Program-made: the position numbers and the translations under genes
Assembly (NCBI GenBank): GCA_045597645.1
Contig: JAZLKM010000016.1
Coordinates: 1 to 29,361 of the forward strand
Length of the DNA stretch: 29,361 bases
Direction: 5' to 3'
From: JAKSSE01 sp045597645
Lineage (GTDB): Bacteria; Bacillota; Clostridia; Lachnospirales; Lachnospiraceae
Notes under the pieces: generated by a model
The model's database searches: none
What the model saw: only the letters and a program-made list of their open reading frames with translations
What the model was told of the DNA's origin: nothing
Shown here: positions 1-7,490 of the stretch, in pieces
Layout: each line of letters opens with the position of its first letter
Position numbering within the stretch: the stretch's first letter is position 1

Positions 1-183
1 CACATCTCAGACAACTGGAGACCGGGCGCGCAGCATCTCGAAATAAGAATCACCACGCAAATCACCGAATTCAGGCTCTGAGTGCCATGGAGGGAGGAGC
101 ATGCAGCTACGCGCGGACCAGGTGTACAACTATAGACGTGGGCAAGGCGAATGCAGCCCCCAAACAAGCGAATGTGGTGGGCG
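1..183 (+). repeat. Partial copy of GC-rich repeat element (copy C), cut by window start
   Basis: This stretch matches the reverse complement of the arm at 28561-28740 without large gaps. The best block is 73-113, which matches 28632-28669 and neighbours with a single mismatch and includes the shared core GGCTCTGAGTGCCATGGAGG. It is richer in GC than the neighbouring genes and I see no credible gene in it. The element ends just before an A-tract (184-190) that is the T-tract of the terminator of the leftward LicD gene. The other part of this copy would lie outside the window. Homology is read directly from the sequence; function is unknown. Confidence 0.85.
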
Positions 184-210
184 AAAAAAAGGAGGCGGTT
201 AGTTGCCGCC
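184..210 (-). terminator. Rho-independent terminator of the leftward LicD gene, overlapping its stop codon
   Basis: On the minus strand, GGCGG (210-206) pairs with CCGCC (198-194) around a 7-nt loop. TCC and seven T residues (190-184) follow. The TAA stop codon of the LicD gene (201-199) sits inside the hairpin loop, so translation ends within the terminator. The T-tract abuts repeat copy C. Confidence 0.75.
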
Positions 211-1629
211 CCCAGAGGGAGTGTTGAGGATGTCTACATTTTGGATCATGATGGGCTTTTTGAGCTTTTGGATGAGGCCGGTGGCAATGTTTTGGTTGCC
301 GTAGAAGGCGTCACAGACGGATATTGCGTCATAGAGGTGATCGCCGTTGTCGTAGATTAGCCAGTCCTGGTCGGAGTAGTAGGCCCGCATGTCGTCATAT
401 TCGTATGCCAGCTCGGGGTTGAGGTGCATGAGCAGGTCGGTTACATCATCGCAGGCCACAAATATGAGTTTTATTTTGTCAGTGCAGTGCTCAAAGTAAT
501 TGAGGGTGTCGATAATTTTGTCAAAAGTCTTTTCTTCTTGGTCGTAGAAATCCATGGCAGAAACGTAGTATAGAAGGATTTTCTGGCTGGTGGTAGATTT
601 GAGGGCACTAAAGTAGTCATAATTTTGAGAGAGAATATCTGCAGAATCGCGTGTGTGATCTGTTGGCATAGAAGATGCGTTATGATTTTGCAATTCGCTG
701 ATTATAGCAGATAATTCTTCCCAGCGACCATTTTCTTTGACGGTCTCGATTTGCTTGTTGTAAAAAGGGTAATCGTGACCTGCAATACCTTTAACTGGAG
801 TCATAAAGTTTTTACCGTAACATATAGATAGGCAAAGCTCGTAGTATTTGGGGACTTTTATCGTGGTGCATTCGAATGGCAGGGATATAGAGTCCTCGAG
901 CCAATATGCGGGCAATTTGTACTCGCCTTTCCTCTTTATGCGCTCTGGATAGCAGGTTAAATATTTGTCTGATTTGCTGCCATATGCGGCACTCAGCTCG
1001 TCGTACAAAATGCCGAGCTGAGTTACAGGACTCATGTCTTTAGCAAAAGTATAATCTAGCATAGTTGAGAGCTGATTCATGCTGTCTAGTAAGGCCTGAG
1101 GCGAGGTACTGTCGTTTGGGGCATGTGCTTGAAGCTCGCTTATCAGGCTAAGAATAGAATCCAAGTAGTTTTGCGTATCAGGGTCAGATGGTAGGTAGTC
1201 ATAAGGGAATATGTCTACGCCGATACAGAATGGGCAGCCGTGGTGTCTTTGGATAAAATCTTTACTAAAAGATATGGATTGAGAGTTGGTCACTCTGGCA
1301 ATGCTTTCATCCCATCCATCGCTCGTATATGGTGACATAAGCTTGTAGCCATCAGGAAGTTCCTTTGCGGCAACTTCGAGGAACTTTACATAGTCCTCTC
1401 TTAACATAGATATGTCTAAATCATCGTCCCATGGGATGTATCCGCCGTGCCTCACAGCGCCAAGCAGTGTGCCCCAGTAGGCAAAATATTTGATATTATG
1501 TCTGTCACATATAAGTTCTATCTGTTTTAAGACTTCGAGCTGAGCGGCCCAAGCGGACTTCATCATGGGTTCGACGTAGAAGCCATCGCGCTCTTCGCCC
1601 TCAAAGAAGTTTTGCGGAAATTGAATCAT
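199..1629 (-). CDS. LicD-family phosphotransferase-like protein with extra C-terminal domain (paralog 1)
   Basis: LicD-family proteins attach phosphorylcholine or related phospho-groups to cell-surface polymers such as teichoic acids. The protein has 476 residues. It carries the family core at residues about 52-73, with WGTLLGAVRH followed by the acidic metal/nucleotide motif WDDDLDI (67-73). The start is ATG at 1629 because AGGAGG lies 6 nt upstream on the minus strand, and because this start aligns exactly with the divergent paralog at 1704 (both begin MI-F and share DGFYV at 15-19). The reading frame is open further upstream but lacks a ribosome site. After the LicD part (to about 290) comes a linker, then an alpha/beta-like C-terminal region with the motif DAFYGNQNI and a PIMIQN ending, which resembles the end of the paralog. 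Substrate unknown. No signal peptide, so probably cytoplasmic. Confidence 0.88.
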   Translation of the reverse strand: MIQFPQNFFEGEERDGFYVEPMMKSAWAAQLEVLKQIELICDRHNIKYFAYWGTLLGAVRHGGYIPWDDDLDISMLREDYVKFLEVAAKELPDGYKLMSPYTSDGWDESIARVTNSQSISFSKDFIQRHHGCPFCIGVDIFPYDYLPSDPDTQNYLDSILSLISELQAHAPNDSTSPQALLDSMNQLSTMLDYTFAKDMSPVTQLGILYDELSAAYGSKSDKYLTCYPERIKRKGEYKLPAYWLEDSISLPFECTTIKVPKYYELCLSICYGKNFMTPVKGIAGHDYPFYNKQIETVKENGRWEELSAIISELQNHNASSMPTDHTRDSADILSQNYDYFSALKSTTSQKILLYYVSAMDFYDQEEKTFDKIIDTLNYFEHCTDKIKLIFVACDDVTDLLMHLNPELAYEYDDMRAYYSDQDWLIYDNGDHLYDAISVCDAFYGNQNIATGLIQKLKKPIMIQNVDILNTPSGGGN

Positions 1630-1679
1630 ATGTAGCCTCCTGGCAATAGTATAGCTATAATATAATTTATCGGCTACAT
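1630..1679. promoter_or_regulatory. Symmetric divergent promoter/operator between the LicD paralogs
   Basis: The 74-bp gap between the divergent starts holds a perfect 8-bp inverted repeat, ATGTAGCC (1630-1637) and GGCTACAT (1672-1679). A perfect palindrome TATAGCTATA (1650-1659) shares the same centre, 1654.5. Rightward TATAAT (1656-1661) and leftward TATACT (complement of 1648-1653) are plausible -10 boxes. With 17-bp spacers, both would use TAGCC-type -35 sequences inside the outer arms. Those -35 matches to TTGACA are weak, so an activator or operator role for the arms is likely. This is inference from sequence only. Confidence 0.55.
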
Positions 1680-1703
1680 TTTTGATATATATGAGGTGAG
1701 AGT

Positions 1704-3926
1704 TTGATAGAGTTTGAACCTGAATATTTTGAAGATGAAGTGATGGATGGCTTTTATGTGCCATCCATTATGAAACGCTCCTGGGCATGCTGTCTGGAGC
1801 TTCTTTTTGCGCTTGACAGTATATGTAGGACCCATGGACTTAAGTATGCCTTGGACTGGGGTTCAATGATTGGCGCTGTGAGACACCGTGGAATTATCCC
1901 GTGGGATGACGATATTGATATCGTTATGCATAGACGAGATCTGGAAAAACTCCGCGAATATGCCAAGACAGAGATGCCAGAGGGGTTCGAGTTTATAGAT
2001 TTTGAGAATACTGACGGAGTATGGAAATTCATTGTCAGCCTGGCTAATACCAGGCGTATGAATTTTGATGAGGAGTATCTTAAGTCTCATCATAATTTTC
2101 CATATATCGCATCCATAGATATTTTTGTGTTGGATAATGTGACTGACGATGTGGAATATGAGAACAGGCGTAAGGCTTCAATCAAGCGTCTGCTGGGTAT
2201 ATGTGAGCTTATAGACACGGGTAGTATAGATAATGTTCAGCTTCGGCTGCTCCTTGATAGCGCTAGTGAAGAATCTGGGGTATCAATTGCCGTAGGTGAA
2301 GATGACGTAAGGACTAAGAAGAATATTTATGCGGCTATTCTCTCAATAATGACTGAACAAAATGAGAAGAAGACGCAGCGTGTGGCACAGTTTGTTCCGT
2401 GGTTTGTAGAATATGACATTACTCAGGAAGCAGACACATATAGTGAACTTGTGACGGTGCCATTTATGGGTGGTATGGTCTATTTACCGGCCAGCTACGA
2501 GAAACTTCTGACCAGTAAGTTTGGGGATTATGCAAGGATAATATATGGTACTGGTGTCCATAATTATCCGTACTTTGAGGCTCAGCGCAGAGAGCTGGGA
2601 GAGGATATTGATTATGTCCCTAAGTATGATTTTCCAAATGCTTACAAGCCGGAAATTACAATCGAAGGCAGCCTAAAGGAAATATCTAGAGAATACATTT
2701 CGATGCTTGAGACTATGGCGCGAGATTATGCTGTATGCATTAGCCCTGATATTTTAGGTGAGATGCAAAATGTTACTGTAGAGTATGGAGGTCTAGTCGA
2801 AAAAGCCTACGGTGAAGGGACTAAGATTGTTGCACAGCTCGAAAATTTTTGCGAAATTCTTTTCCTGCTGCATTCGGGGCAGCTGCAACCAGATGAATTG
2901 CCGGCAAATGTTGAAAAAGTCAGAACTGTCCTGGAGAGCGAGATACTAACTTCCCGTGAAATAGTTTTTTTACCATATAAGTCTAAGTACTGGAATAGAC
3001 TTGAAAAGATTTATGCAAAAGAGTGTGAAGATGCGATTGAATACGACAAGGCTCATGGCACTAAGACTCGTGTGCTTGTGCTACACGCACCTCTTTATAG
3101 GAAAAATCATCTATTTCAATTAGGGGAGAAGGTAGCAGATGCAGGAACGTATCCTTCGGATATAAATGTGATAGATTGTGATGAATACAATTTTGAACTA
3201 AGGCATCCGGATAAAGTGTACATTCAAAATCCATATGATGAGTACAATATGGCTGTTGGTGTGGAGCCATCAGTGTATGCATCTGCCATAAGACCTTATG
3301 TGGATTATCTTGTTTATGTACCATATTTTCGCATTGGTGATTTTACAGAAATGAATCAGCCACTTGAGTTCAATATGAACTATTTTGTGACAATGCCAGG
3401 AGTGGCCTTGGCTGATAAGGTTGTGCTTGGCAGTAAATTGGAGGCTGACAGATACATTGATAAGCTAGTGGCTGTATGTGGAGAAGATACTAGAGAGAAC
3501 TGGCTTGACAAGGTGGAAGTAGAGGAGCTCGTTACTGCTCCGGCGGCGGAAACACAGAGGCGGAAATCACTTATTTTCTACATCAGTCCGAGCCCTTTTA
3601 ACTATGAGGCAATGGCATACATGGATAAGCTTGAAAATGTCTTTGATGTATTTGAAAAAAGTGGTAATTTGGATGTCAAGGTGGTTTTTTCTAGTGAGGG
3701 AGTAATCGAATCCATACGCGACAGGAATATCCTTGGCAGGTGGAATAGACTGCTTGAGCGTGTAAACGGTTTGCAGTTTTGCGAAGCAATAGAAGACGGG
3801 ACGGACTTGGACAACGAAGAACTGGCCAATATGTCGGATGCGTATTATGGGTTGCCGTCGGTTCATGCAAAAAATATGATATTAAAAAAGAAACCAGTTA
3901 TGATTATGAATATTTTCTGTTGTTGA
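1704..3926 (+). CDS. LicD-family protein with glycerophosphotransferase-like and C-terminal domains (paralog 2)
   Basis: A 740-residue paralog of the leftward LicD protein, starting with TTG at 1704 behind GAGGTGAG; the N-terminus aligns residue for residue with its paralog. The LicD core is complete: WGSMIGAVRH and WDDDIDI (67-73). It is much longer than a plain LicD protein (about 270-300 residues). A middle region (about 440-600), with VLVLHAPLYRKNHL and VYIQNPYDEYN, resembles the first half of CDP-glycerol glycerophosphotransferase-type domains. A final region (about 620-740) has DAYYGLPS and PVMIMN, like the end of the paralog. The likely role is decorating a wall or capsular polymer with a phospho-linked group. 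Donor and acceptor cannot be told from sequence. The stop codon lies inside the -35 box of the next gene's promoter. Confidence 0.88.
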   Translation: MIEFEPEYFEDEVMDGFYVPSIMKRSWACCLELLFALDSICRTHGLKYALDWGSMIGAVRHRGIIPWDDDIDIVMHRRDLEKLREYAKTEMPEGFEFIDFENTDGVWKFIVSLANTRRMNFDEEYLKSHHNFPYIASIDIFVLDNVTDDVEYENRRKASIKRLLGICELIDTGSIDNVQLRLLLDSASEESGVSIAVGEDDVRTKKNIYAAILSIMTEQNEKKTQRVAQFVPWFVEYDITQEADTYSELVTVPFMGGMVYLPASYEKLLTSKFGDYARIIYGTGVHNYPYFEAQRRELGEDIDYVPKYDFPNAYKPEITIEGSLKEISREYISMLETMARDYAVCISPDILGEMQNVTVEYGGLVEKAYGEGTKIVAQLENFCEILFLLHSGQLQPDELPANVEKVRTVLESEILTSREIVFLPYKSKYWNRLEKIYAKECEDAIEYDKAHGTKTRVLVLHAPLYRKNHLFQLGEKVADAGTYPSDINVIDCDEYNFELRHPDKVYIQNPYDEYNMAVGVEPSVYASAIRPYVDYLVYVPYFRIGDFTEMNQPLEFNMNYFVTMPGVALADKVVLGSKLEADRYIDKLVAVCGEDTRENWLDKVEVEELVTAPAAETQRRKSLIFYISPSPFNYEAMAYMDKLENVFDVFEKSGNLDVKVVFSSEGVIESIRDRNILGRWNRLLERVNGLQFCEAIEDGTDLDNEELANMSDAYYGLPSVHAKNMILKKKPVMIMNIFCC

Positions 3927-3950
3927 CATTCATCGAATAACGTGTAGAAT
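3923..3950 (+). promoter_or_regulatory. Sigma-A-type promoter for the MATE exporter gene
   Basis: TTGACA (3923-3928) and TAGAAT (3945-3950) are separated by 16 bp. The -35 box contains the TGA stop of the upstream LicD gene. Transcription would start near 3957, just before the GGGGG ribosome site and the ATG at 3975. Confidence 0.7.
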
Positions 3951-3974
3951 GTACGGAAGTCGATAGGGGGAAAT

Positions 3975-5366
3975 ATGAGCAAATTATTTGGAGATAAAGC
4001 ATTTTATAAAAAAGTCCTAGCAATTGCTTTGCCTATTATGTTGCAGAATGGAATAGCAAATGTTGTGGGCATGCTAGATAACGTGATGGTAGGAAGATTG
4101 GGCACTGAGCAGATGAGTGGGGTGTCTATTGTCAATCAGCTTACCTTCATTTATTTTTTGTGTCTTTTTGGAGCAATTGGTGGCGCAGGCATTTTTACGG
4201 CGCAGTTTTATGGCCAGAAAAATGAGCAGGGAATTCGCGATACATTCCGATTCAAACTTATTGTAGGAGCCGTAATAGTAGCGGTCGCTACAATTATTTT
4301 CCTGACATTGGATTCTAACTTGATTTCTCTGTATTTACATGAGGGAAGTGCGGATGGCGATTTGGCTGCGACATTACATTATGGTGAGCAGTACTTGGCT
4401 GTTGTCCTAGTCAGCCTTGTTTTTTCGATGATTGAGAACTGCTACTCATCAACCCTGAGAGAGTGCGGACAGACTGTAGTCCCGATGATTGCCGTAATCG
4501 CGTCTGTAGTAATAAACGTAACACTAAACTACATCCTTATATATGGAAAAGTCGGTATGCCGGCACTTGGTGTAGTAGGCGCTGCAGTAGCCACAGTGAT
4601 TTCTAGATTCATACAGGTACTTATAGTGGTGATTTGGGCGCATACTCATCCAGATAAGGCACCGTATTTCAAGGGTGCTTTGTCGTCTTTTAGAGTACCG
4701 GTGGATTTGGCAAAAAAAATACTTGTCATGGCTACTCCGCTTATTTTCAATGAGACATTGTGGGCAGCAGGAATTGCTGTTCAGACACAGATTTATTCAT
4801 CAAGAGGGTTGTCAGTAGTTGCAGCACTTAATATCAACTCGTCAATTTGCAATGTGTTCAATATAGCGTTTATTGCGCTTGGCGATGCTGTTGCTATTTT
4901 GGTAGGTCAGCTCCTTGGTGCTGGTAAATTTGAGGAGGGAAGAAGCACCGCCTACAAGATAATCACATTTTCTACCTTGCTGTGCGTAGGTGTGGGGGGT
5001 ATTCTTTTCCTCGTAGCGCCTTTATTCCCGGCTATATTTAATACTTCGGATGAAGTAAAGCAGATGGCAACTAATCTCATTAGAGTATCTGCAATTACGA
5101 TGCCGATAGGAGGGTATCTGCACTCTACATACTTCACCATAAGGTCTGGAGGTAAGACAGTTATCACCTTCCTGTTTGACAGTGTGTTCCTGTGGGTGAT
5201 AGCGGTACCGGCGGGATTCGTGCTGACACATTGGTCACCGCTTAATATTGTGATGATATATTTGCTGGTATGCCTGCTAGACCTGATTAAGTGCGTAATA
5301 GGTACATTTATTGTTAAGAGTGGAGTGTGGGCTCAGAATATTGTGGATAAGGCAGAAAATTCTTGA
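3975..5366 (+). CDS. MATE-family multidrug/efflux transporter
   Basis: The 463-residue product fits the MATE (multi-antimicrobial extrusion) family in length and in its roughly twelve hydrophobic helices. Near the N-terminus LPIMLQNGIANVVGMLDNVMVG is typical, with the Asp in helix 1 and the family's internal two-fold repeat. At about residues 277-310 the second half shows the usual LNINSSICNVFNIAFIALGD-like stretch. MATE proteins export cationic drugs, or in some cases lipid-linked or peptide products, in exchange for Na+ or H+. The start ATG follows AGGGGG with 4-nt spacing. The neighbouring LicD genes might mean an envelope-related substrate, but the separate promoter makes this link weak. 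Confidence 0.92.
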   Translation: MSKLFGDKAFYKKVLAIALPIMLQNGIANVVGMLDNVMVGRLGTEQMSGVSIVNQLTFIYFLCLFGAIGGAGIFTAQFYGQKNEQGIRDTFRFKLIVGAVIVAVATIIFLTLDSNLISLYLHEGSADGDLAATLHYGEQYLAVVLVSLVFSMIENCYSSTLRECGQTVVPMIAVIASVVINVTLNYILIYGKVGMPALGVVGAAVATVISRFIQVLIVVIWAHTHPDKAPYFKGALSSFRVPVDLAKKILVMATPLIFNETLWAAGIAVQTQIYSSRGLSVVAALNINSSICNVFNIAFIALGDAVAILVGQLLGAGKFEEGRSTAYKIITFSTLLCVGVGGILFLVAPLFPAIFNTSDEVKQMATNLIRVSAITMPIGGYLHSTYFTIRSGGKTVITFLFDSVFLWVIAVPAGFVLTHWSPLNIVMIYLLVCLLDLIKCVIGTFIVKSGVWAQNIVDKAENS

Positions 5367-5391
5367 CAAAATTTATCAATAATGATAGTAT
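5363..5391 (+). promoter_or_regulatory. Strong sigma-A-type promoter of the three-gene surface-protein cluster
   Basis: TTGACA (5363-5368), a 17-bp spacer and TAGTAT (5386-5391). The -35 box overlaps the TGA stop of the MATE gene. The predicted start near 5398 gives a leader of about 105 nt containing two structured elements before the first start codon. Confidence 0.75.
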
Positions 5392-5431
5392 TCCTAACTG
5401 AGAGGAAGCAGCAACTACCTTTAATGTAGAG

Positions 5432-5459
5432 AAGCGAAGGATTTTGATATCCTTCGCTT
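5432..5459 (+). promoter_or_regulatory. Perfect 11-bp hairpin in the 5' leader
   Basis: AAGCGAAGGAT (5432-5442) and ATCCTTCGCTT (5449-5459) form an uninterrupted 11-bp stem with a 6-nt loop. No T-tract follows (ACTTTCG), so it is not a normal intrinsic terminator. It may be an attenuator, an mRNA-stability structure or a protein-binding site. It could also be the remains of a terminator for the MATE gene. Confidence 0.6.
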
Positions 5460-5468
5460 ACTTTCGAC

Positions 5469-5498
5469 CTCCGTAGTATCACGCGTGATATAAAGGAG
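5469..5498 (+). promoter_or_regulatory. 14-bp palindrome and possible ribosome-site-masking hairpin
   Basis: TATCACGCGTGATA (5477-5490) is a perfect 14-bp palindrome directly before the ribosome site AAAGGAGA (5492-5499). CTCC (5469-5472) could pair with GGAG (5495-5498) around it, which would hide the ribosome site of the gene at 5504. It could act as a DNA operator or as an RNA switch. The pairing is visible; the regulatory role is inferred. Confidence 0.5.
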
Positions 5499-5503
5499 AT
5501 ACA

Positions 5504-6394
5504 ATGAAGAAATCGAAGGAACAGGAGAATAAGGATGCACTGATATTCATCCTGGCCATTATTTTCTTGGCAGTGGTCTTAATATCTCTGGGTGCGTCAT
5601 TTATTACCTATAATGTGATGCGCAAGGAGGTAAAGGAGATTGTTGCAAATGATGAGCTGAGCGATGAAGAAATGAAAAATATAAGTCAGACGGCAGCATT
5701 GTACACCCGCAGGTTAATGAAGGAGGAGGGTGATGACAAGCCAGGGGTGAAAGCAAATGAGCTTGCAGTAGTCAGCGAGGGAGCTTCTATAGATTCGACT
5801 GCGATTATAGGTGGGCCGGAAACGGTAATAACGCCTGATGACAGTAAAGACAGTTTTGGGGATGATGCAACCAAGATTGACAATCCGGAAGGCACCAAGA
5901 AACCTGGTAAGACCGTAGAGAAGAATGAGGATGGAGCAGTTCCTGGCGGCACTGTAGTGCAGCAGGTGGCTAACGATGTGGATGAAGAGGGAATCATTGA
6001 CCGTGCTATTGCCAAGATCAAATCTGCGATTGAAGATAAAGTGGATAATGACAGATACAAGGACTTTGTGAAGTCGCAGGATGATAAGACGGACACTCAG
6101 GACAAGCGCAATGCAGAACAGGATGCCAAGAATGACGCTCAGGACAAGCGCAATGCAGAGCAGGACGCCAAGAATGACGCTCAGGATAAGCGTAATGCAG
6201 AGCAGGACGCTAGGAATGATGCTCAGGATAAAAGGAATCAGGAGCAACATGAGATAAATGCCAAGCAGGATGAATACAACACTTACAATACAACAATCAT
6301 AAATAAACTGAGTGAAAGGGTACAAATAGTCAATAGATCTCAGGCGCAGAGTGTAAAAGTGGATGAAGGCATCCTGTATTTTTACACAGAATAA
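5504..6394 (+). CDS. Membrane-anchored protein with 14-residue tandem-repeat stalk, function unknown
   Basis: I do not recognise the family. The 296-residue protein has a charged N-terminus, one hydrophobic segment at about residues 13-37 and then a hydrophilic, acidic remainder, which suggests a single-pass N-in/C-out anchor. Residues about 95-160 are low-complexity and rich in Gly, Pro, Asp and Thr. Residues 199-240 hold three copies of QDKRNAEQDAKNDA, with a diverged fourth copy to about 254. The spacing of two heptads and the charge pattern suggest an alpha-helical coiled coil. A short unique tail ends ILYFYTE. The start ATG follows AAAGGAGA. It is first of three genes, 9 nt before the next, and the likely role is a stalk or scaffold for the other two exported proteins. 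Confidence 0.8.
   Translation: MKKSKEQENKDALIFILAIIFLAVVLISLGASFITYNVMRKEVKEIVANDELSDEEMKNISQTAALYTRRLMKEEGDDKPGVKANELAVVSEGASIDSTAIIGGPETVITPDDSKDSFGDDATKIDNPEGTKKPGKTVEKNEDGAVPGGTVVQQVANDVDEEGIIDRAIAKIKSAIEDKVDNDRYKDFVKSQDDKTDTQDKRNAEQDAKNDAQDKRNAEQDAKNDAQDKRNAEQDARNDAQDKRNQEQHEINAKQDEYNTYNTTIINKLSERVQIVNRSQAQSVKVDEGILYFYTE
6098..6262 (+). repeat. 42-bp coding tandem repeat (three copies plus a diverged fourth)
   Basis: Units lie at 6098-6139, 6140-6181 and 6182-6223, with a diverged, shorter unit from 6224. Each begins CAGGA(C/T)AAGCG(C/T)AATGCAG. The differences between copies are mostly synonymous, which points to recent expansion or gene conversion with selection to keep the 14-residue protein repeat. 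Copy number could vary between strains. Confidence 0.9.
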
Positions 6395-6403
6395 GGAGGC
6401 AAC

Positions 6404-7486
6404 ATGTATAAAAATATATCAATGGTTGCTGCTGGGCTGTTGGCAGGAGTGTGCCTTGTATTTACATATAATTCTACAGCGTCAGCAGCTTCAGGCAGTG
6501 TGAGCAATCAGATTAAATCAAAAGGGAAAATAGCAGTTGAAAATGGGGAGGAATCTCTTCTCATTGACTCGGCGGACTTTTATACACTAGCTGGTGAAAT
6601 AGATGAGGACAGTGCGCAGCTGGAACGATTAAGAGGTATTGTTGGAGCTGTGGGTGCTGCACCTGAGGATCCGGCTGTAGCAACGCTGGGGCGACTATAT
6701 ATGCAAGGGGACTGTATTGTGAGGTGCGTTGAATCTGGCGGGGCATTGACGTATCAAATGCTAGGATCGGCCAGCGATGCATTGACATATCTTGAGCAGG
6801 AAATATCCGAACTAAAAAAATCTGTCAGTGACGGTAAGAATAGCGTAGCCGCAACCGTCACTGAGCTTGGAATAGATGCGGCTACAGATGGCGAGAGCTT
6901 CGGCAGTTTGGCCACAAAAATAGGACAGGTGGCAGAGTTATGGTATGAGAAAGGCCGTATTGACAACTTTAGGGGGAGTGCAATGCCATCGCAGGTAAAG
7001 CGGGGGAAAACCTTTGTCAATGCTTCTGGCAATCAGACGGGGACGATGAGTGAAAATGGTCCGTCAAATGCAAAAATACTTTCTGAAGGTAGCGTAGCAA
7101 CTCTGCCAGGATATGTTAAAAGTGGTTCCTATACTGTAAGGGAGGGCTACACAACAGGTGGGGTAGTGACTGTGGCGGACCTGGCGTCTCAGACCCAGGT
7201 AGCTTCGACTAGTGCTGCCACCCCTAATCAGATTCTTGAGGGATATGGTGGATATGTAAATGGGAAGTATGTGGAAGGAAAACTGAAGGCGACAGAAGGT
7301 TCATACACTTATCCTCAAGGCTGGAGCCCTGCCAATGGATTCACTTATACATCATCAGGTGGTCTCTATAGCTCTTATTCCGTGAATGCCTACTGGGTAT
7401 GGAAGAAGGGTTACGATGAGCAGTATGCAGCTAGTTATAACGATGGATATAACAGCGGGGTGGCAACTGCCAGAAATGGAGGGTGA
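6404..7486 (+). CDS. Exported protein with phage-tail-fibre-like modules (paralog A)
   Basis: A 360-residue protein with a signal-like N-terminus: Lys at 3, hydrophobic core 7-22, possible signal peptidase I site ASA|A near 28. It could also stay as an anchor. Residues about 37-75 (SKGKIAVENGEESLLIDSAD) closely match the following gene product. A short helical stretch (about 125-150) is followed by modules such as GKTFVNASGNQTGTM, DLASQT and GYVNGKYVEGKL. These resemble the repeats found in Firmicutes phage tail-fibre and receptor-binding proteins. The end is rich in Tyr/Gly/Asp (YNDGYNSG). The ribosome site TAAGGAGG is excellent. It probably acts outside the membrane with its neighbours. No phage genes surround it, so it seems a domesticated or purely cellular use of these modules. 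Exact function unknown. Confidence 0.82.
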   Translation: MYKNISMVAAGLLAGVCLVFTYNSTASAASGSVSNQIKSKGKIAVENGEESLLIDSADFYTLAGEIDEDSAQLERLRGIVGAVGAAPEDPAVATLGRLYMQGDCIVRCVESGGALTYQMLGSASDALTYLEQEISELKKSVSDGKNSVAATVTELGIDAATDGESFGSLATKIGQVAELWYEKGRIDNFRGSAMPSQVKRGKTFVNASGNQTGTMSENGPSNAKILSEGSVATLPGYVKSGSYTVREGYTTGGVVTVADLASQTQVASTSAATPNQILEGYGGYVNGKYVEGKLKATEGSYTYPQGWSPANGFTYTSSGGLYSSYSVNAYWVWKKGYDEQYAASYNDGYNSGVATARNGG

Positions 7487-7490
7487 TGAT

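Noticed and set aside
151..360. 69-residue plus-strand frame at the left edge
   Set aside because: It runs from the repeat element into the antisense of the LicD gene, has no ribosome site and ends inside a well-supported gene.
1630..1679. Invertible promoter (phase-variation switch) between the LicD genes
   Set aside because: The inverted repeats are only 8 bp and the segment between them is 34 bp, much shorter than known invertible promoters; no recombinase gene is nearby.
6098..6262. CRISPR-like or satellite array
   Set aside because: The 42-bp units are directly adjacent without spacers, are in frame and encode a regular 14-residue peptide, so they are a coding tandem repeat.
5686..6325. 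Long minus-strand frames (up to 203 residues) opposite the repeat-stalk gene
   Set aside because: They are antisense to a repetitive coding sequence, which keeps the opposite frames open; no ribosome site or promoter supports them.
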